Below, piece by piece: positions 15,732-23,884 of a DNA stretch of 64,000 bases. The notes below the pieces were generated by a model that did no database searches, was not told where the DNA came from, and was given only the letters and a program-made list of their open reading frames with translations. The DNA is taken from assembly GCA_963763955.1 (NCBI GenBank), contig CAVXQP010000012.1, forward strand, positions 1-64,000, written 5' to 3'. Source of the stretch: DASUPK01 sp963763955 (GTDB taxonomy: Bacteria > Actinomycetota > Thermoleophilia > Solirubrobacterales > 70-9). A program made the translations under genes and the position numbers. How positions within the stretch are numbered: the stretch's first letter is position 1; every line of letters starts with the position of its first letter.

Positions 15732-17533
15732 GGCGCCTCGTCACTCGCGGCGGCCTTGCGCTGATCTCGGCCCTGGCGATCGGCGCGACCGCTCCCGCCG
15801 CCGCTTCGGCTCACGCGATCCTCGAGGGCACCTCGCCGCAGCGGGGCGCAGTCGTGCCGCATCAGCCGGATGCGGTGATCTTCCGCTTCGACGAGCCCGT
15901 CGAGGGGAACTTCGGCGCCGTGCGGGTCTACGACTCGCATGGCAACGAAGTCGACCAGAGCGACGCCTTCCATCCGAACGGGGACGGGCCGCGGATCGGA
16001 GTGCACCTCAAGCCCGGCTTGCCGGACGGGAGCTACACGGCCACCTACCGCGTCGTATCGGCGGACGGACACATCGTCTCCAGCGGCTTCGTCTTCTCCA
16101 TCGGGAAGGCCGGAGCCGCTCCGAACCAGACGGTCGCCCAGCTGATCGGCAACTCCGGCTCGGGAACGGTGACCGAGATTGCTTTTGGCGCCGCGCGTGC
16201 GCTCCAGTACGCGGCCGTCGCTCTGGCGGTCGGCGCGCTCGTCTTTCTGCTCCTCTCCTGGCTCCCGGGGCTGGGCGCTGTGGCCGGATCTGACGGCAGC
16301 TGGCTCCGTGCATCGCAGGCGTTCTCGGCATGGCTGAAGCGGCTGCTCTACGCGGCCGTGGCCATCGGGGCACTGAGCGCAGCGGCCGGTGTCGTCCTGG
16401 AGGCGGCGGAGGCCGCCGGGATCTCGGGCTTCTCCGCGCTCCAGAGCTCGATCATTCGCGAGGAGCTCGGGACGAAGTTCGGGACGATCTGGGGGCTCTG
16501 CCTGCTCGCGTGGGTTGGCTTCGGGGTGATCCTGCCCTTCGCCCTCGGGCGGTCGGGTCAGAAGGTCTTTGCCCTGCGACCCGCCGAGCTGGGGGCAACG
16601 GGGCTCGCCAGGTCTGGATCGTGGGTGGCACTCCGGCTGCTTCCGCTCGCGATCCCGCTCGCCTTCCTGGTGATCGAGCCGGCCCTCTCGGGCCACGGGA
16701 GCACGCAGTCGCCCGTGCCGCTGCTTTTCAGCACCAACGTCCTGCATGTGGCCGCGATCAGCGTCTGGCTCGGCGGTCTGGTGACGCTGCTGCTCGCTGT
16801 CGCCCGGGCGACGCGCGAGCTCGAGCCACCCGATCGCAGTCGGCTGCTCGCCGCTGTGCTGGTCCGCTTTTCGCAGGTCGCGCTGATTGCGGTTGTCGTC
16901 ATCTTGGCCTCGGGGCTGGTCCAGGCGTACGTCCTCGTCCGACACCCGCACGCCCTGCTCGACACGGCCTACGGGCGAGCGGTGCTGATCAAGTTCTGCC
17001 TGCTGCTCGCCCTGATCGGGTTGGGCGCCTACAACCGCTACCGCAATGTCCCGCGGCTGGAGAAGGTGGCCGAGGGAGGAGACGCTCCCGGACGCGCCGG
17101 CCTGCTGTTGCGCCGGGCGCTCCGCACCGAGGTCGCCCTCCTGGTCGTGGTCCTGGGGGTGACAGGCGCGCTGGCGAGCTATGCCCCCTCGATCGCCGCG
17201 CAGTCGGGGCCCTATTCGACGAGCACGACGCTCGGCCCGACCTCGTTCCAGATGACCGTCGACCCGGCCCGGGTCGGGGCGAACGAGATCCACCTCTACA
17301 TGTTCGACGCGAAATCGGGTGCGCAGTACACCGGGACGAAGGAGCTCGATGTCACCGCGAGCGACACGGACAAGAACATCTCGCTGCCGCTCACCCCGCA
17401 GCTCTCCGGCCCCGGCCACTACACGATCCCGGACGCCCTGCTGAGCGTGCCAGGCACTTGGAAGATCGAAGTCACGCTGCGAGTGTCGGCCTTCGACGAG
17501 TTCACGAAGGACTTCTCGGTGCCGATCAGATGA
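15728..17533 (+). CDS. CopC-CopD fusion copper protein
   Basis: A 601-residue fusion. After a signal peptide the mature CopC domain begins AHAILEGTSPQRGAVV, whose first histidine is a Cu(II) ligand, and runs to about residue 130 (YRVVSADGHIVSSGFVFSI). A CopD domain follows, with eight or more helices (about 145-460), then an extracytoplasmic C-terminal domain of about 110 residues (MTVDPARVGANEIHLYMFD). It takes part in copper import or periplasmic copper delivery, probably for the oxidase below. GTG 15728 overlaps the previous stop; GTG 15725 is an alternative. The 3' end from 17198 is the left part of a tandem duplication. Confidence 0.9.
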   Translation: MRRLVTRGGLALISALAIGATAPAAASAHAILEGTSPQRGAVVPHQPDAVIFRFDEPVEGNFGAVRVYDSHGNEVDQSDAFHPNGDGPRIGVHLKPGLPDGSYTATYRVVSADGHIVSSGFVFSIGKAGAAPNQTVAQLIGNSGSGTVTEIAFGAARALQYAAVALAVGALVFLLLSWLPGLGAVAGSDGSWLRASQAFSAWLKRLLYAAVAIGALSAAAGVVLEAAEAAGISGFSALQSSIIREELGTKFGTIWGLCLLAWVGFGVILPFALGRSGQKVFALRPAELGATGLARSGSWVALRLLPLAIPLAFLVIEPALSGHGSTQSPVPLLFSTNVLHVAAISVWLGGLVTLLLAVARATRELEPPDRSRLLAAVLVRFSQVALIAVVVILASGLVQAYVLVRHPHALLDTAYGRAVLIKFCLLLALIGLGAYNRYRNVPRLEKVAEGGDAPGRAGLLLRRALRTEVALLVVVLGVTGALASYAPSIAAQSGPYSTSTTLGPTSFQMTVDPARVGANEIHLYMFDAKSGAQYTGTKELDVTASDTDKNISLPLTPQLSGPGHYTIPDALLSVPGTWKIEVTLRVSAFDEFTKDFSVPIR

Positions 17534-17823
17534 GCGGAGACCTGATCAGCACGCTGCTCTTCTTCGTGCCGGCGTTGCTGCTCTGCCTCAGCCTCCTGCT
17601 GGGTTATCGGCCGGGCGAGCGGTTGCTGATCCGCTGGGCCACGAGACGGACGCAGCGGCACCGCTATGCGCCACTCGTGCGCGCCTCGATCCGCGACGGC
17701 TGGCTCCGAATGAACCCGCGCGGCGGTCGCCTGCTCGCGCGCTCCCTGGCCGGTCGCGCGCCTCCTCGCCGGGCGGCGCCGCGAGCGAGGTTCGGGCGGC
17801 GCCCACTTCCGTCCCTCACTTGA
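17530..17823 (+). CDS. Membrane-anchored basic protein, first copy (97 aa)
   Basis: One N-terminal helix (ISTLLFFVPALLLCLSLLLGY) is followed by about 70 strongly basic residues (many Arg, with WATRRTQRHRY and RNPRGGR-type runs). The ATG overlaps the copCD stop (ATGA), so it is translated with CopCD. It is unknown; a small accessory of the copper block. An almost identical copy lies at 18555-18848. Confidence 0.6.
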   Translation: MSGDLISTLLFFVPALLLCLSLLLGYRPGERLLIRWATRRTQRHRYAPLVRASIRDGWLRMNPRGGRLLARSLAGRAPPRRAAPRARFGRRPLPSLT

Positions 17824-17837
17824 CAAAGGAGTCTTCG

Positions 17838-18848
17838 ATGCGAAAGAGGTTGATTCTCGGAGGTATCTCGTCGCTTGCCGTGTTCGCCCTGCTCGCGGCG
17901 AGCGCGCAGGCGCACGTCAGCTTCCACCCGAACGTGTTGCCTGCTGGCGCCAACGCCACGCTCGACATCCGCGTGCCCAACGAGATGGACAATGCCAACA
18001 CGACCAAGCTGGAGGTACAGGTTCCGCCGGGTTTCATCGACATCTCGACGGAGCCGATTCCCGGCTGGAGCGCGCAGGTGCGGACGCGGAAGCTGGCAAA
18101 GCCGGTGCAGACGGACAGCGGCCCCGTCTCCGAAGAGGTGAGCGAGATCGTCTGGTCGGGGAGTGGCAGCGGGAAGATCCCGCCGGGCGGCTTCCTGAAC
18201 TTCCAGATCTCTAGAATAGACGGCGCAGTCGGGGCCCTATTCGACGAGCACGACGCTCGGCCCGACCTCGTTCGAGATGACCGTCGACCCGGCTCGGGTC
18301 GGGGCGAACGAGATCCACCTCTACATGTTCGACGCGAAATCGGGAGCGCAGTACACCGGGACGAAGGAGCTCGATGTCACCGCGAGCGACACGGACAAGA
18401 ACATCTCGCTGCCGCTCACCCCGCAGCTCTCCGGCCCCGGCCACTACACGATCCCGGACGCCCTGCTGAGCGTGCCAGGCACTTGGAAGATCGAGGTCAC
18501 GCTGCGAGTGTCGGCCTTCGACGAGTTCACGAAGGACTTCTCGGTGCCGATCAGATGAGCGGAGACCTGATCAGCACGCTGCTCTTCTTCGTGCCAGCGT
18601 TGCTGCTCTGCCTCAGCCTCCTGCTGGGTTATCGGCCGGGCGAGCGGTTGCTGATCCGCTGGGCCACGAGACGGACGCAGCGGCACCGCTATGCGCCACT
18701 CGTGCGCGCCTCGATCCGCGACGGCTGGCTCCGAATGAACCCGCGCGGCGGTCGCCTGCTCGCGCGCTCCCTGGCCGGTCGCGCGCCTCCTCGCCGGGCG
18801 GCGCCGCGAGCGAGGTTCGGGCGGCGCCCACTTCCGTCCCTCACTTGA
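17838..18848 (+). CDS. Chimeric frame: truncated YcnI fused to the second 97-aa protein
   Basis: The first 124 codons are YcnI (DUF1775): signal peptide, then AHVSFHPNVLPAGANATLDI. At the duplication junction (about 18209) the frame leaves YcnI, reads about 115 codons of the CopCD tail out of frame, and then joins in frame the complete 97-aa protein at 18555. The product would be 336 residues with a signal peptide, half a copper-binding domain, an arginine-rich linker and a membrane helix. It may be a non-functional by-product of the duplication. ACAAAGGAG precedes the ATG. Confidence 0.5.
   Translation: MRKRLILGGISSLAVFALLAASAQAHVSFHPNVLPAGANATLDIRVPNEMDNANTTKLEVQVPPGFIDISTEPIPGWSAQVRTRKLAKPVQTDSGPVSEEVSEIVWSGSGSGKIPPGGFLNFQISRIDGAVGALFDEHDARPDLVRDDRRPGSGRGERDPPLHVRREIGSAVHRDEGARCHRERHGQEHLAAAHPAALRPRPLHDPGRPAERARHLEDRGHAASVGLRRVHEGLLGADQMSGDLISTLLFFVPALLLCLSLLLGYRPGERLLIRWATRRTQRHRYAPLVRASIRDGWLRMNPRGGRLLARSLAGRAPPRRAAPRARFGRRPLPSLT
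18224..18558 (+). pseudogene. Duplicated C-terminal fragment of CopCD
   Basis: The correct CopCD frame here gives the extracytoplasmic end domain (MTVDPARVGANEIHLYMFD to FTKDFSVPIR) without its N-terminal 490 residues, and has no start context of its own. It is a fragment left by the tandem duplication. Its TGA still overlaps the ATG of the second 97-aa gene. Confidence 0.75.
18555..18848 (+). CDS. Membrane-anchored basic protein, second copy (97 aa)
   Basis: This is the duplicate of 17530-17823, differing by a base or so. It can be read either alone from ATG 18555, coupled to the CopCD fragment, or as the C-terminal part of the chimeric frame that starts at 17838. It lies immediately before the intact ycnI. 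Confidence 0.6.
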   Translation: MSGDLISTLLFFVPALLLCLSLLLGYRPGERLLIRWATRRTQRHRYAPLVRASIRDGWLRMNPRGGRLLARSLAGRAPPRRAAPRARFGRRPLPSLT

Positions 18849-18862
18849 CAAAGGAGTCTTCG

Positions 18863-19564
18863 ATGCGAAAGAGGTTGATTCTCGGAGGTATCTCGTCGCT
18901 TGCCGTGTTCGCCCTGCTCGCGGCGAGCGCGCAGGCGCACGTCAGCTTCCACCCGAACGTGTTGCCTGCTGGCGCCAACGCCACGCTCGACATCCGCGTG
19001 CCCAACGAGATGGACAATGCCAACACGACCAAGCTGGAGGTACAGGTTCCGCCGGGTTTCATCGACATCTCGACGGAGCCGATTCCCGGCTGGAGCGCGC
19101 AGGTGCGGACGCGGAAGCTGGCAAAGCCGGTGCAGACGGACAGCGGCCCCGTCTCCGAAGAGGTGAGCGAGATCGTCTGGTCGGGGAGTGGCAGCGGGAA
19201 GATCCCGCCGGGCGGCTTCCTCAACTTCCCGATTTCGACGGAGATTCCCGATCAGTCTGGGCACGTGCTCACCTTCAAGGTCCTGCAGACCTACGACAAC
19301 GGGCAGGTGGTGCGTTGGATCGGGCCGGAGAGCTCGGACACTCCGGCCCCGACGATCGATGTCACCGCTGCGAACGGTGTGATCCAGGACGTCGCCGGGA
19401 GCGAGGCCGGACCGCCCGCGATCGATCAGCTGCCGTCCTCGTCGAGCGGAAGCTCGTCATCGAGCGACAGCGCCAGCAAGGGCCTGGGAATCGCGGCCCT
19501 CGTCGTTGGAGCCCTCGGGCTGCTGGCTGGCGGCGCAGCGCTGATCCGGACGAGGAGGTCGTGA
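18863..19564 (+). CDS. YcnI-type copper-binding protein (DUF1775)
   Basis: A 233-residue exported protein. The signal peptide ends in AQA, so the mature chain begins with histidine (HVSFHP). In YcnI the N-terminal histidine and a conserved tryptophan (here in IPGWSAQV or EIVWSG) bind copper. A DUF1775 beta-sandwich spans about residues 25-175, followed by a Ser-rich linker and a C-terminal anchor (LGIAALVVGALGLLAGGAAL). An AAAGGAG precedes ATG 18863. It is the intact copy; an N-terminal part is repeated at 17838. Confidence 0.9.
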   Translation: MRKRLILGGISSLAVFALLAASAQAHVSFHPNVLPAGANATLDIRVPNEMDNANTTKLEVQVPPGFIDISTEPIPGWSAQVRTRKLAKPVQTDSGPVSEEVSEIVWSGSGSGKIPPGGFLNFPISTEIPDQSGHVLTFKVLQTYDNGQVVRWIGPESSDTPAPTIDVTAANGVIQDVAGSEAGPPAIDQLPSSSSGSSSSSDSASKGLGIAALVVGALGLLAGGAALIRTRRS

Positions 19565-19637
19565 GCTGAGCAGATCACGGGGGACGGGGCCGGGATCTCC
19601 TGCCCCGCCCCTCGTCTCCCGCTCAGAGGAAAGACCG

Positions 19638-19820
19638 ATGATCCACTCACCGCTCGCGGAGCTGCTCAGCTGGTATCTGACGCCGGTGTTCGTCGTGCCG
19701 GTGATCCTCGCACTCGGTGGGGCGATCCTGAAGGGTCTGGACGCCCGAAGCCGGGCGGAACGTCAGGACCGCGAGGAAGAGCAGGAGCTCCGCAGGGTGG
19801 AGTGGGGACCGCACAGATGA
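19638..19820 (+). CDS. One-helix membrane protein (60 aa)
   Basis: One helix (LTPVFVVPVILALGGAIL) and a charged cytoplasmic tail, AERQDREEEQELRRVEW. The ATG follows AGAGGAAAGACCG, and its stop overlaps the SCO start (ATGA). A similar short protein with a DREEEAKRKR tail occurs at 21166. It is probably an accessory of oxidase assembly; the family is unknown to me. Confidence 0.65.
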   Translation: MIHSPLAELLSWYLTPVFVVPVILALGGAILKGLDARSRAERQDREEEQELRRVEWGPHR

Positions 19821-20494
19821 CACGTCGCCGAGCTCCTCTCGAGCGGGATGAATCTCGATGGCCCTTGCCGGTCTATCTGTTGCCGCTGATCGCGATTCTC
19901 GCGATCCTCGCGTTTGCCGCCGTGCTCATCTCAAGCGGTGGGAAGCCGGCGCTACCCGGCAACGCGACAAGCTCGAAGTCCCCTCGGTTCGCGGGGCTCG
20001 CGGTGCATCCGGTGCAACCCGCGCCGCCCATACATCTCGACAACAACCTCGGCCAGCCGATCACCCTCAGCCAGTACCGGGGAAAGGTCGTCCTGGTGAC
20101 CTTTCTCTACGCGCACTGCCCGGACGTGTGCCCGCTGATCGCCGGCAACCTGCATACGACGCTGGCAGAGCTCGGCCCTCAAGCCGGCCACGTGCAACTG
20201 ATCGCGGTCTCGGTCGATCCCCATGGCGACACTGCCGGGGCCGTCGCGATGTTTCTCAAAGAGCATGAGCTGAGCGGGCAGATGCAGTACCTGATCGGCT
20301 CCCCAGAGCGACTCAGCCGGACCTGGAAGGCATGGAACGTCGGCTCCAACGAAGAGGTCAACACCCCGGGGCTGGTCGCTCACTCGGCACTGGTATACGG
20401 CATCTCGGCGTCAGGCAAGCTCACGACGATTTACAACGCCGACTTCAAGCCGTCGCAGATCGTCCACGACGTGCCGATTCTGGAGTCCGAGTGA
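19817..20494 (+). CDS. SCO1/SenC copper chaperone, membrane-anchored
   Basis: A 225-residue protein. One N-terminal helix (YLLPLIAILAILAFAAVLI) anchors a thioredoxin-fold domain with the SCO motif CPDVCP (about residue 105) and the downstream histidine in VAHSALVYGI. These residues bind copper for the CuA site of cytochrome oxidase subunit II. It starts on ATGA overlap with the 60-aa gene and ends in GTGA overlap with the next SCO gene, so it is part of a tightly packed operon. Confidence 0.92.
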   Translation: MTRRRAPLERDESRWPLPVYLLPLIAILAILAFAAVLISSGGKPALPGNATSSKSPRFAGLAVHPVQPAPPIHLDNNLGQPITLSQYRGKVVLVTFLYAHCPDVCPLIAGNLHTTLAELGPQAGHVQLIAVSVDPHGDTAGAVAMFLKEHELSGQMQYLIGSPERLSRTWKAWNVGSNEEVNTPGLVAHSALVYGISASGKLTTIYNADFKPSQIVHDVPILESE

Positions 20495-21162
20495 TCCCCC
20501 GGCCAGAACACATCCAATCGGTACCAGCCGCGGCCCTGCTCGTGGCGATGGTGGGACTTGCGTTGTTGGTCGCGAGCTGCGGCGGCAGCGGTGAAAGCTC
20601 CAGCAGGACCTCAGTCCAGGAAGGCGAGCCGACGAGCTCGGTTCCCAACTACTACGGCGTCGCTGACATCCCGCCGAAGCCGGCCCCTCCCCTGGCGCTC
20701 CAGGACTCGCTCGGCCACTCGGTCAACCTGAACCAGTTCCGGGGCAAGGCGGTATTGGTTACCTTCATCTACGACCACTGCCCGGATGTCTGCCCGATCA
20801 TCGTGGGCAACCTCCACACGGCCCTATCTCAACTGGGGCCGGAGGCCCAGAAGCTCCAGATCATCGCGGTGTCGGTCGATCCCCGCGGTGATACCCCAAG
20901 GACTGTCCGGACCTTCCTGCGGGAGCATCGGATGACCGGGCGGATGGAGTACTTGATCGGCTCGCGCCCACAGCTCGAGAGGGTCTGGCGCGCCTGGAAC
21001 ATCCTCGCGAAGCCGACTACGGTTCGGGACAGCCCCGAGAGGATCGAGCACTCGGAGACGATCTACGGGATCAGCGCCAGCGGCAAGATCACCACGTTCT
21101 ATTCGCACGACTTCCAACCAGGGTGGATCGTCCACGATGTCCCAATGTTGGCCTCGGAGTAG
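20491..21162 (+). CDS. SCO1/SenC copper chaperone, lipoprotein form
   Basis: A 223-residue protein with lipobox LVASC (about residue 28) instead of a membrane helix. The thioredoxin-fold domain has DHCPDVCP and the histidine of IEHSETIYGI. It is closely related to the SCO at 28187 (shared VNLNQFRGKAVLVTFIYDHC-type block) and less so to the one at 19817. GTG 20491 overlaps the upstream stop. Confidence 0.92.
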   Translation: MIPRPEHIQSVPAAALLVAMVGLALLVASCGGSGESSSRTSVQEGEPTSSVPNYYGVADIPPKPAPPLALQDSLGHSVNLNQFRGKAVLVTFIYDHCPDVCPIIVGNLHTALSQLGPEAQKLQIIAVSVDPRGDTPRTVRTFLREHRMTGRMEYLIGSRPQLERVWRAWNILAKPTTVRDSPERIEHSETIYGISASGKITTFYSHDFQPGWIVHDVPMLASE

Positions 21163-21165
21163 GGG

Positions 21166-21324
21166 TTGTTCCCCCTTGGTCACCTGGGGCACTGGTACCT
21201 GTGGGTTCCATACGCGCTCCCTGTGTTGATTGTCCTGGTGGCGTCTATCCACGCATTCAGGGGTCAACGCCGCGAGGACCGCGAGGAAGAGGCCAAGCGC
21301 AAGCGCGGTGGATCCGGCGGGTGA
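21166..21324 (+). CDS. One-helix membrane protein with TTG start (52 aa)
   Basis: After the SCO stop, TCGGAG is followed by TTG at 21166. The frame reads FPLGHLGHWYLWVPYALPVL, continues the helix through IVLVASIHAF, and ends in a charged tail REDREEEAKRKRGG. The tail resembles that of the 60-aa protein at 19638, which supports it being real. It is a likely member of the oxidase operon. Confidence 0.55.
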   Translation: MFPLGHLGHWYLWVPYALPVLIVLVASIHAFRGQRREDREEEAKRKRGGSGG

Positions 21325-21344
21325 CCGTCCGGGCAGCGCCGGGG

Positions 21345-21773
21345 CTAGTTCGGCACGAGCGTCCCCGAGGGGCTCAGGAAGACGTTGGGGTGTGCCCGGG
21401 CCTTGCTCTGACGGTGGAGGAGATCGGTCTCCGTGGCCTCGCCGGCGACCGGCTTATGCCAGCCGGCCTGCCGGGAGTAGATGAAGGCCGGGATGCCGTA
21501 CTCCGGGTCGGGCTCGGAGGCTGAGACGACGAGCAGACAGGGCTGGTCCTGGCCGCCCGAGCCGCGGTGGGCCATCAGGCCGGCGCGATAGCCGTGGGAG
21601 AGGTACAGGTGCTGGCCCAAGGCCAGCGCCACCGGGTCTTGGTTCCAGGAGTCGACGCAGGTCGGGTCGGCGGCGACGCCGGGCTCGTTGGAGCTAGCGA
21701 GCCAGATGACGAGCGGCAGGAAGACGATCACCAGTCCGAGAGCAAAGAGAATGCGCGGGTTCAGCCGCCTCAC
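21345..21773 (-). CDS. Membrane-anchored extracytoplasmic protein (142 aa)
   Basis: One N-terminal helix (RILFALGLVIVFLPLVIWLA) anchors a soluble domain with two cysteines (DPTCVDSWNQDP and GGQDQPCLLVV) that could form a disulfide. I do not recognise a family. It starts at GTG 21773 and is convergent to the SCO operon, with only 20 bases between the stops. Confidence 0.6.
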   Translation of the reverse strand: MRRLNPRILFALGLVIVFLPLVIWLASSNEPGVAADPTCVDSWNQDPVALALGQHLYLSHGYRAGLMAHRGSGGQDQPCLLVVSASEPDPEYGIPAFIYSRQAGWHKPVAGEATETDLLHRQSKARAHPNVFLSPSGTLVPN

Positions 21774-21910
21774 CCGGCGCCATGCTAAGCGCCGGGCGCT
21801 CGTCCGGACAACGAGCGGACAACATGACCAACGCTGCCATGCGTAGAGACACGGAGGCGATCACCGCCGTCTCGTGACTGGACGGATGCGAACGGACGAC
21901 CCTCGGCAAT

Positions 21911-21954
21911 CTACGAAACCGAAGGTCACAGGTTCGAATCCTGTCGGGCGCGCT
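21911..21954 (+). repeat. tRNA 3' half, copy E
   Basis: CTACGAAACCGAAGGTCACA, then the T loop and CCTGTCGGGCGCGCT. The body of the repeat is absent upstream. As in the other copies no 5' tRNA half is present. Confidence 0.8.
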
Positions 21955-22382
21955 CTCCTGGTGCTCTGCGGGAGCGCTACTCTCGATGTTGTGAGCACGC
22001 TGGCATCTCTCTCGGCTGCTGTTTCGATTGAGGAGACGCTGCCGATCCTCCTCCTGTCCGTGGTTGGAAGCGCTGTGTTCACCGGCCTCCTCCTCTGCGT
22101 GCGGCGCTTCGATGCCGAGCAGGGGGATGAGGGCAACGGACCGGGCGGTGGTGGGAGTGACCATCGGCCGGGACCGGATCGCCCGGCTGGACCCCTCGGG
22201 GTACCCGACCCTCCGCTCGGGGAGATTCGCGCAAGTGGACCCGGCAGACGGCGGAGCCGGACGAAGAGAAGAAGGCGCCACTCCTTGACGACGTCGTAGC
22301 GCAGGTATAGATTTCCAAGTCGCGCTGCCCTGCTCGGCGCGGTCCGCGGCGAGAGGGCAACGGGGAAGGAGAGTTTGTTGTA
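21955..22382 (+). other. Possible short membrane-protein remnant after copy E
   Basis: Directly after the tRNA half, one frame reads a hydrophobic stretch (IEETLPILLLSVVGSAVFTGLLLCVRRFD). A second frame then continues VGVTIGRDRIARLDPSGYP until 22288. Joined by a shift near 22125 they would form a small membrane protein with a beta tail, but neither has a convincing start. I see no other feature in these 428 bases. Confidence 0.3.
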
Positions 22383-23043
22383 GTGAGCTCCCTCGTTGCG
22401 CGTTGGTTGGCAATCGTCCTTGGGGTTGTCGTCGTCGCGCTCGCGATCGGGCTCTACGTCAACAAGCTCGTGCGCGCTCCGACTCCGGTCTCGGCGCAGC
22501 AGACCGGGCCGGCCCAGGCGCAGCTGACGTTGGGCACCACTCCCGCGGTCGGAAAGCTCGGTGGACACCCGACCTGGGTCTCCTATCTCGTGCGCGAGGG
22601 GAATCAGTGGAAGCACACCACGACCTTCGACGTGCCCGCCCATTCCCTGGTCAGGATCACGGTCCTCAACTTCGACGGCGAGAGCGGCCTCCGCAACCCG
22701 TTCCTCTCCCAGGTCCAGGGAACGGTCGGCGGGACCATGCAGCTCGACGGGAAGACGGTGAAGAACATCTCCCCGGACGACCGCCTCCCACACGTTCACG
22801 GTGCCGCAGATGGGGATCGTCGTTCCGATCAAGGGCGTCGCCGACGACGCCCCCAACCAGTGCCCGGAGATGCCGTGCTCTCTCGAGCCAGGCGCACGAG
22901 ACCGTCACCTTCATGATCCGCACCGGCAAGGGGGCTGGATTCGCTGGCAGTGCTTCGTGCCGTGCGCGGCCGGCTTCTTCACTGGCTTCGGCGGGCCGAT
23001 GCAGACGATCGGCTACATGGACGGCTTCCTACACGTGGTCTGA
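22383..23043 (+). CDS. Cupredoxin-like membrane protein, frameshifted
   Basis: One N-terminal helix (VARWLAIVLGVVVVALAIGLYV) is followed by a cupredoxin-type domain: TTFDVPAHSLVRITVLNFDGESGLRN, SHTFTVPQMGIVVPI, ETVTFMIRTGKG, and near the end WQCFVPCAAGF. The C-x3-C spacing recalls the CuA loop of oxidase subunit II, but the following histidine is replaced by Phe. Three shifts (about 22785, 22885 and 22940) must be corrected to join the frames, giving about 219 residues. It lies just before coxB, so a role in electron or copper transfer to the oxidase is likely. Confidence 0.6.
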
Positions 23044-23055
23044 GCCCGAGCGACG

Positions 23056-23884
23056 ATGCCCGAGCCCCCACACTTCAGACGAATCCTGATCCTGTGGGCC
23101 GCGCTCAGCATCATCGCGACGCCCATCGTGGTCCTGGTGTGGGCGCCCGATCTGCCGCCGGGCAACAGCGCCAACGCGGCGTCGGGACAGGTGACGGACA
23201 ACACGGTCCTGCTCGGTGTCGTGACGCCGATCGCCGCGCTGATGATCGTCTACTTCGCCTACGCGCTGATCGTCTTCCGCCGCCGCGACGAGGGGCCGGA
23301 CGAGGGGGTCGCGATCCGTGGGGACACCGGCATCCAGACGACCTGGCTGGCGGTCACCTCCGTGATCGTGCTCTTCCTGGCGACCTACGGCACCATCCGG
23401 CTCTTCGACGAGGGCTCCGGCGGCGGGCAGGGCGCGGATCCCGGTCGCCAAGCCGTCGGGCAGTGTGCTCCCGGTGCAGGTGATCGGCCAGCAGTGGGCG
23501 TTCACCTACCGCTTCCCGACGTTCGGGGGCGTGGAGACGCCTCACCTGGAGCTGCCGGTCGACCGGAACGTCGCGCTGCACGTCACCTCGCTCGACGTGA
23601 TCCACTCGTTCTGGGCCCACGACCTCGGTGTGAAGGCCGACGCCAATCCGGGGGTGGACAACGTGGCCTATGTGCGCCCCACCGAGGTCAGGAGCTTCTC
23701 GATCCGCTGCGCCGAGCTCTGCGGGCTCTTCCACGGGCACATGTTCGACACCGGCGAAGTGGTGAGCGACAGCGCCTTCCTCACCTGGATACATGCCCAG
23801 CAGGCGGCCTTCGGCCCGGCGACCGGCGCCCTTCCCAAGTTCAGGTCCCACTACAACCCCGCTCCCCATAGGAGGGCCGGATGA
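23056..23884 (+). CDS. coxB: Cytochrome c oxidase subunit II, one frameshift
   Basis: Two N-terminal helices (LILWAALSIIATPIVVLVW and VTPIAALMIVYFAYALIVF) precede a cupredoxin domain whose CuA loop is CAELCGLFHGHMF, with all expected ligands (Cys, Cys, His, Met) and the earlier histidine in VIHSFWAHDLG. This is the electron entry site of a haem-copper oxidase. The frame shifts once near 23430, after which IPVAKPSGSVLPVQVIGQQW continues normally; one extra base explains it. The stop overlaps the coxA start (ATGA). Confidence 0.85.

Larger units (their letters stand above)
17198..19233 (+). repeat. 1,025-bp tandem duplication (two units)
   Basis: Bases 17198 to about 18206 recur from 18223 to about 19231 with a constant offset of 1,025 and only a few substitutions (for example CCAG/CGAG near 17249 and GAAGTC/GAGGTC near 17468). 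The unit covers the end of copCD, the 97-aa gene and the first two thirds of ycnI. The junction bases TCTCTAGAATAGAC (about 18209-18222) match neither side. Confidence 0.9.

Noticed and set aside
15503..17419. 638-codon open frame on the minus strand
   Set aside because: It lies antisense to copCD, is rich in Arg/Gln/Asp/Gly, and has no domain. It is a shadow of GC-rich coding sequence.
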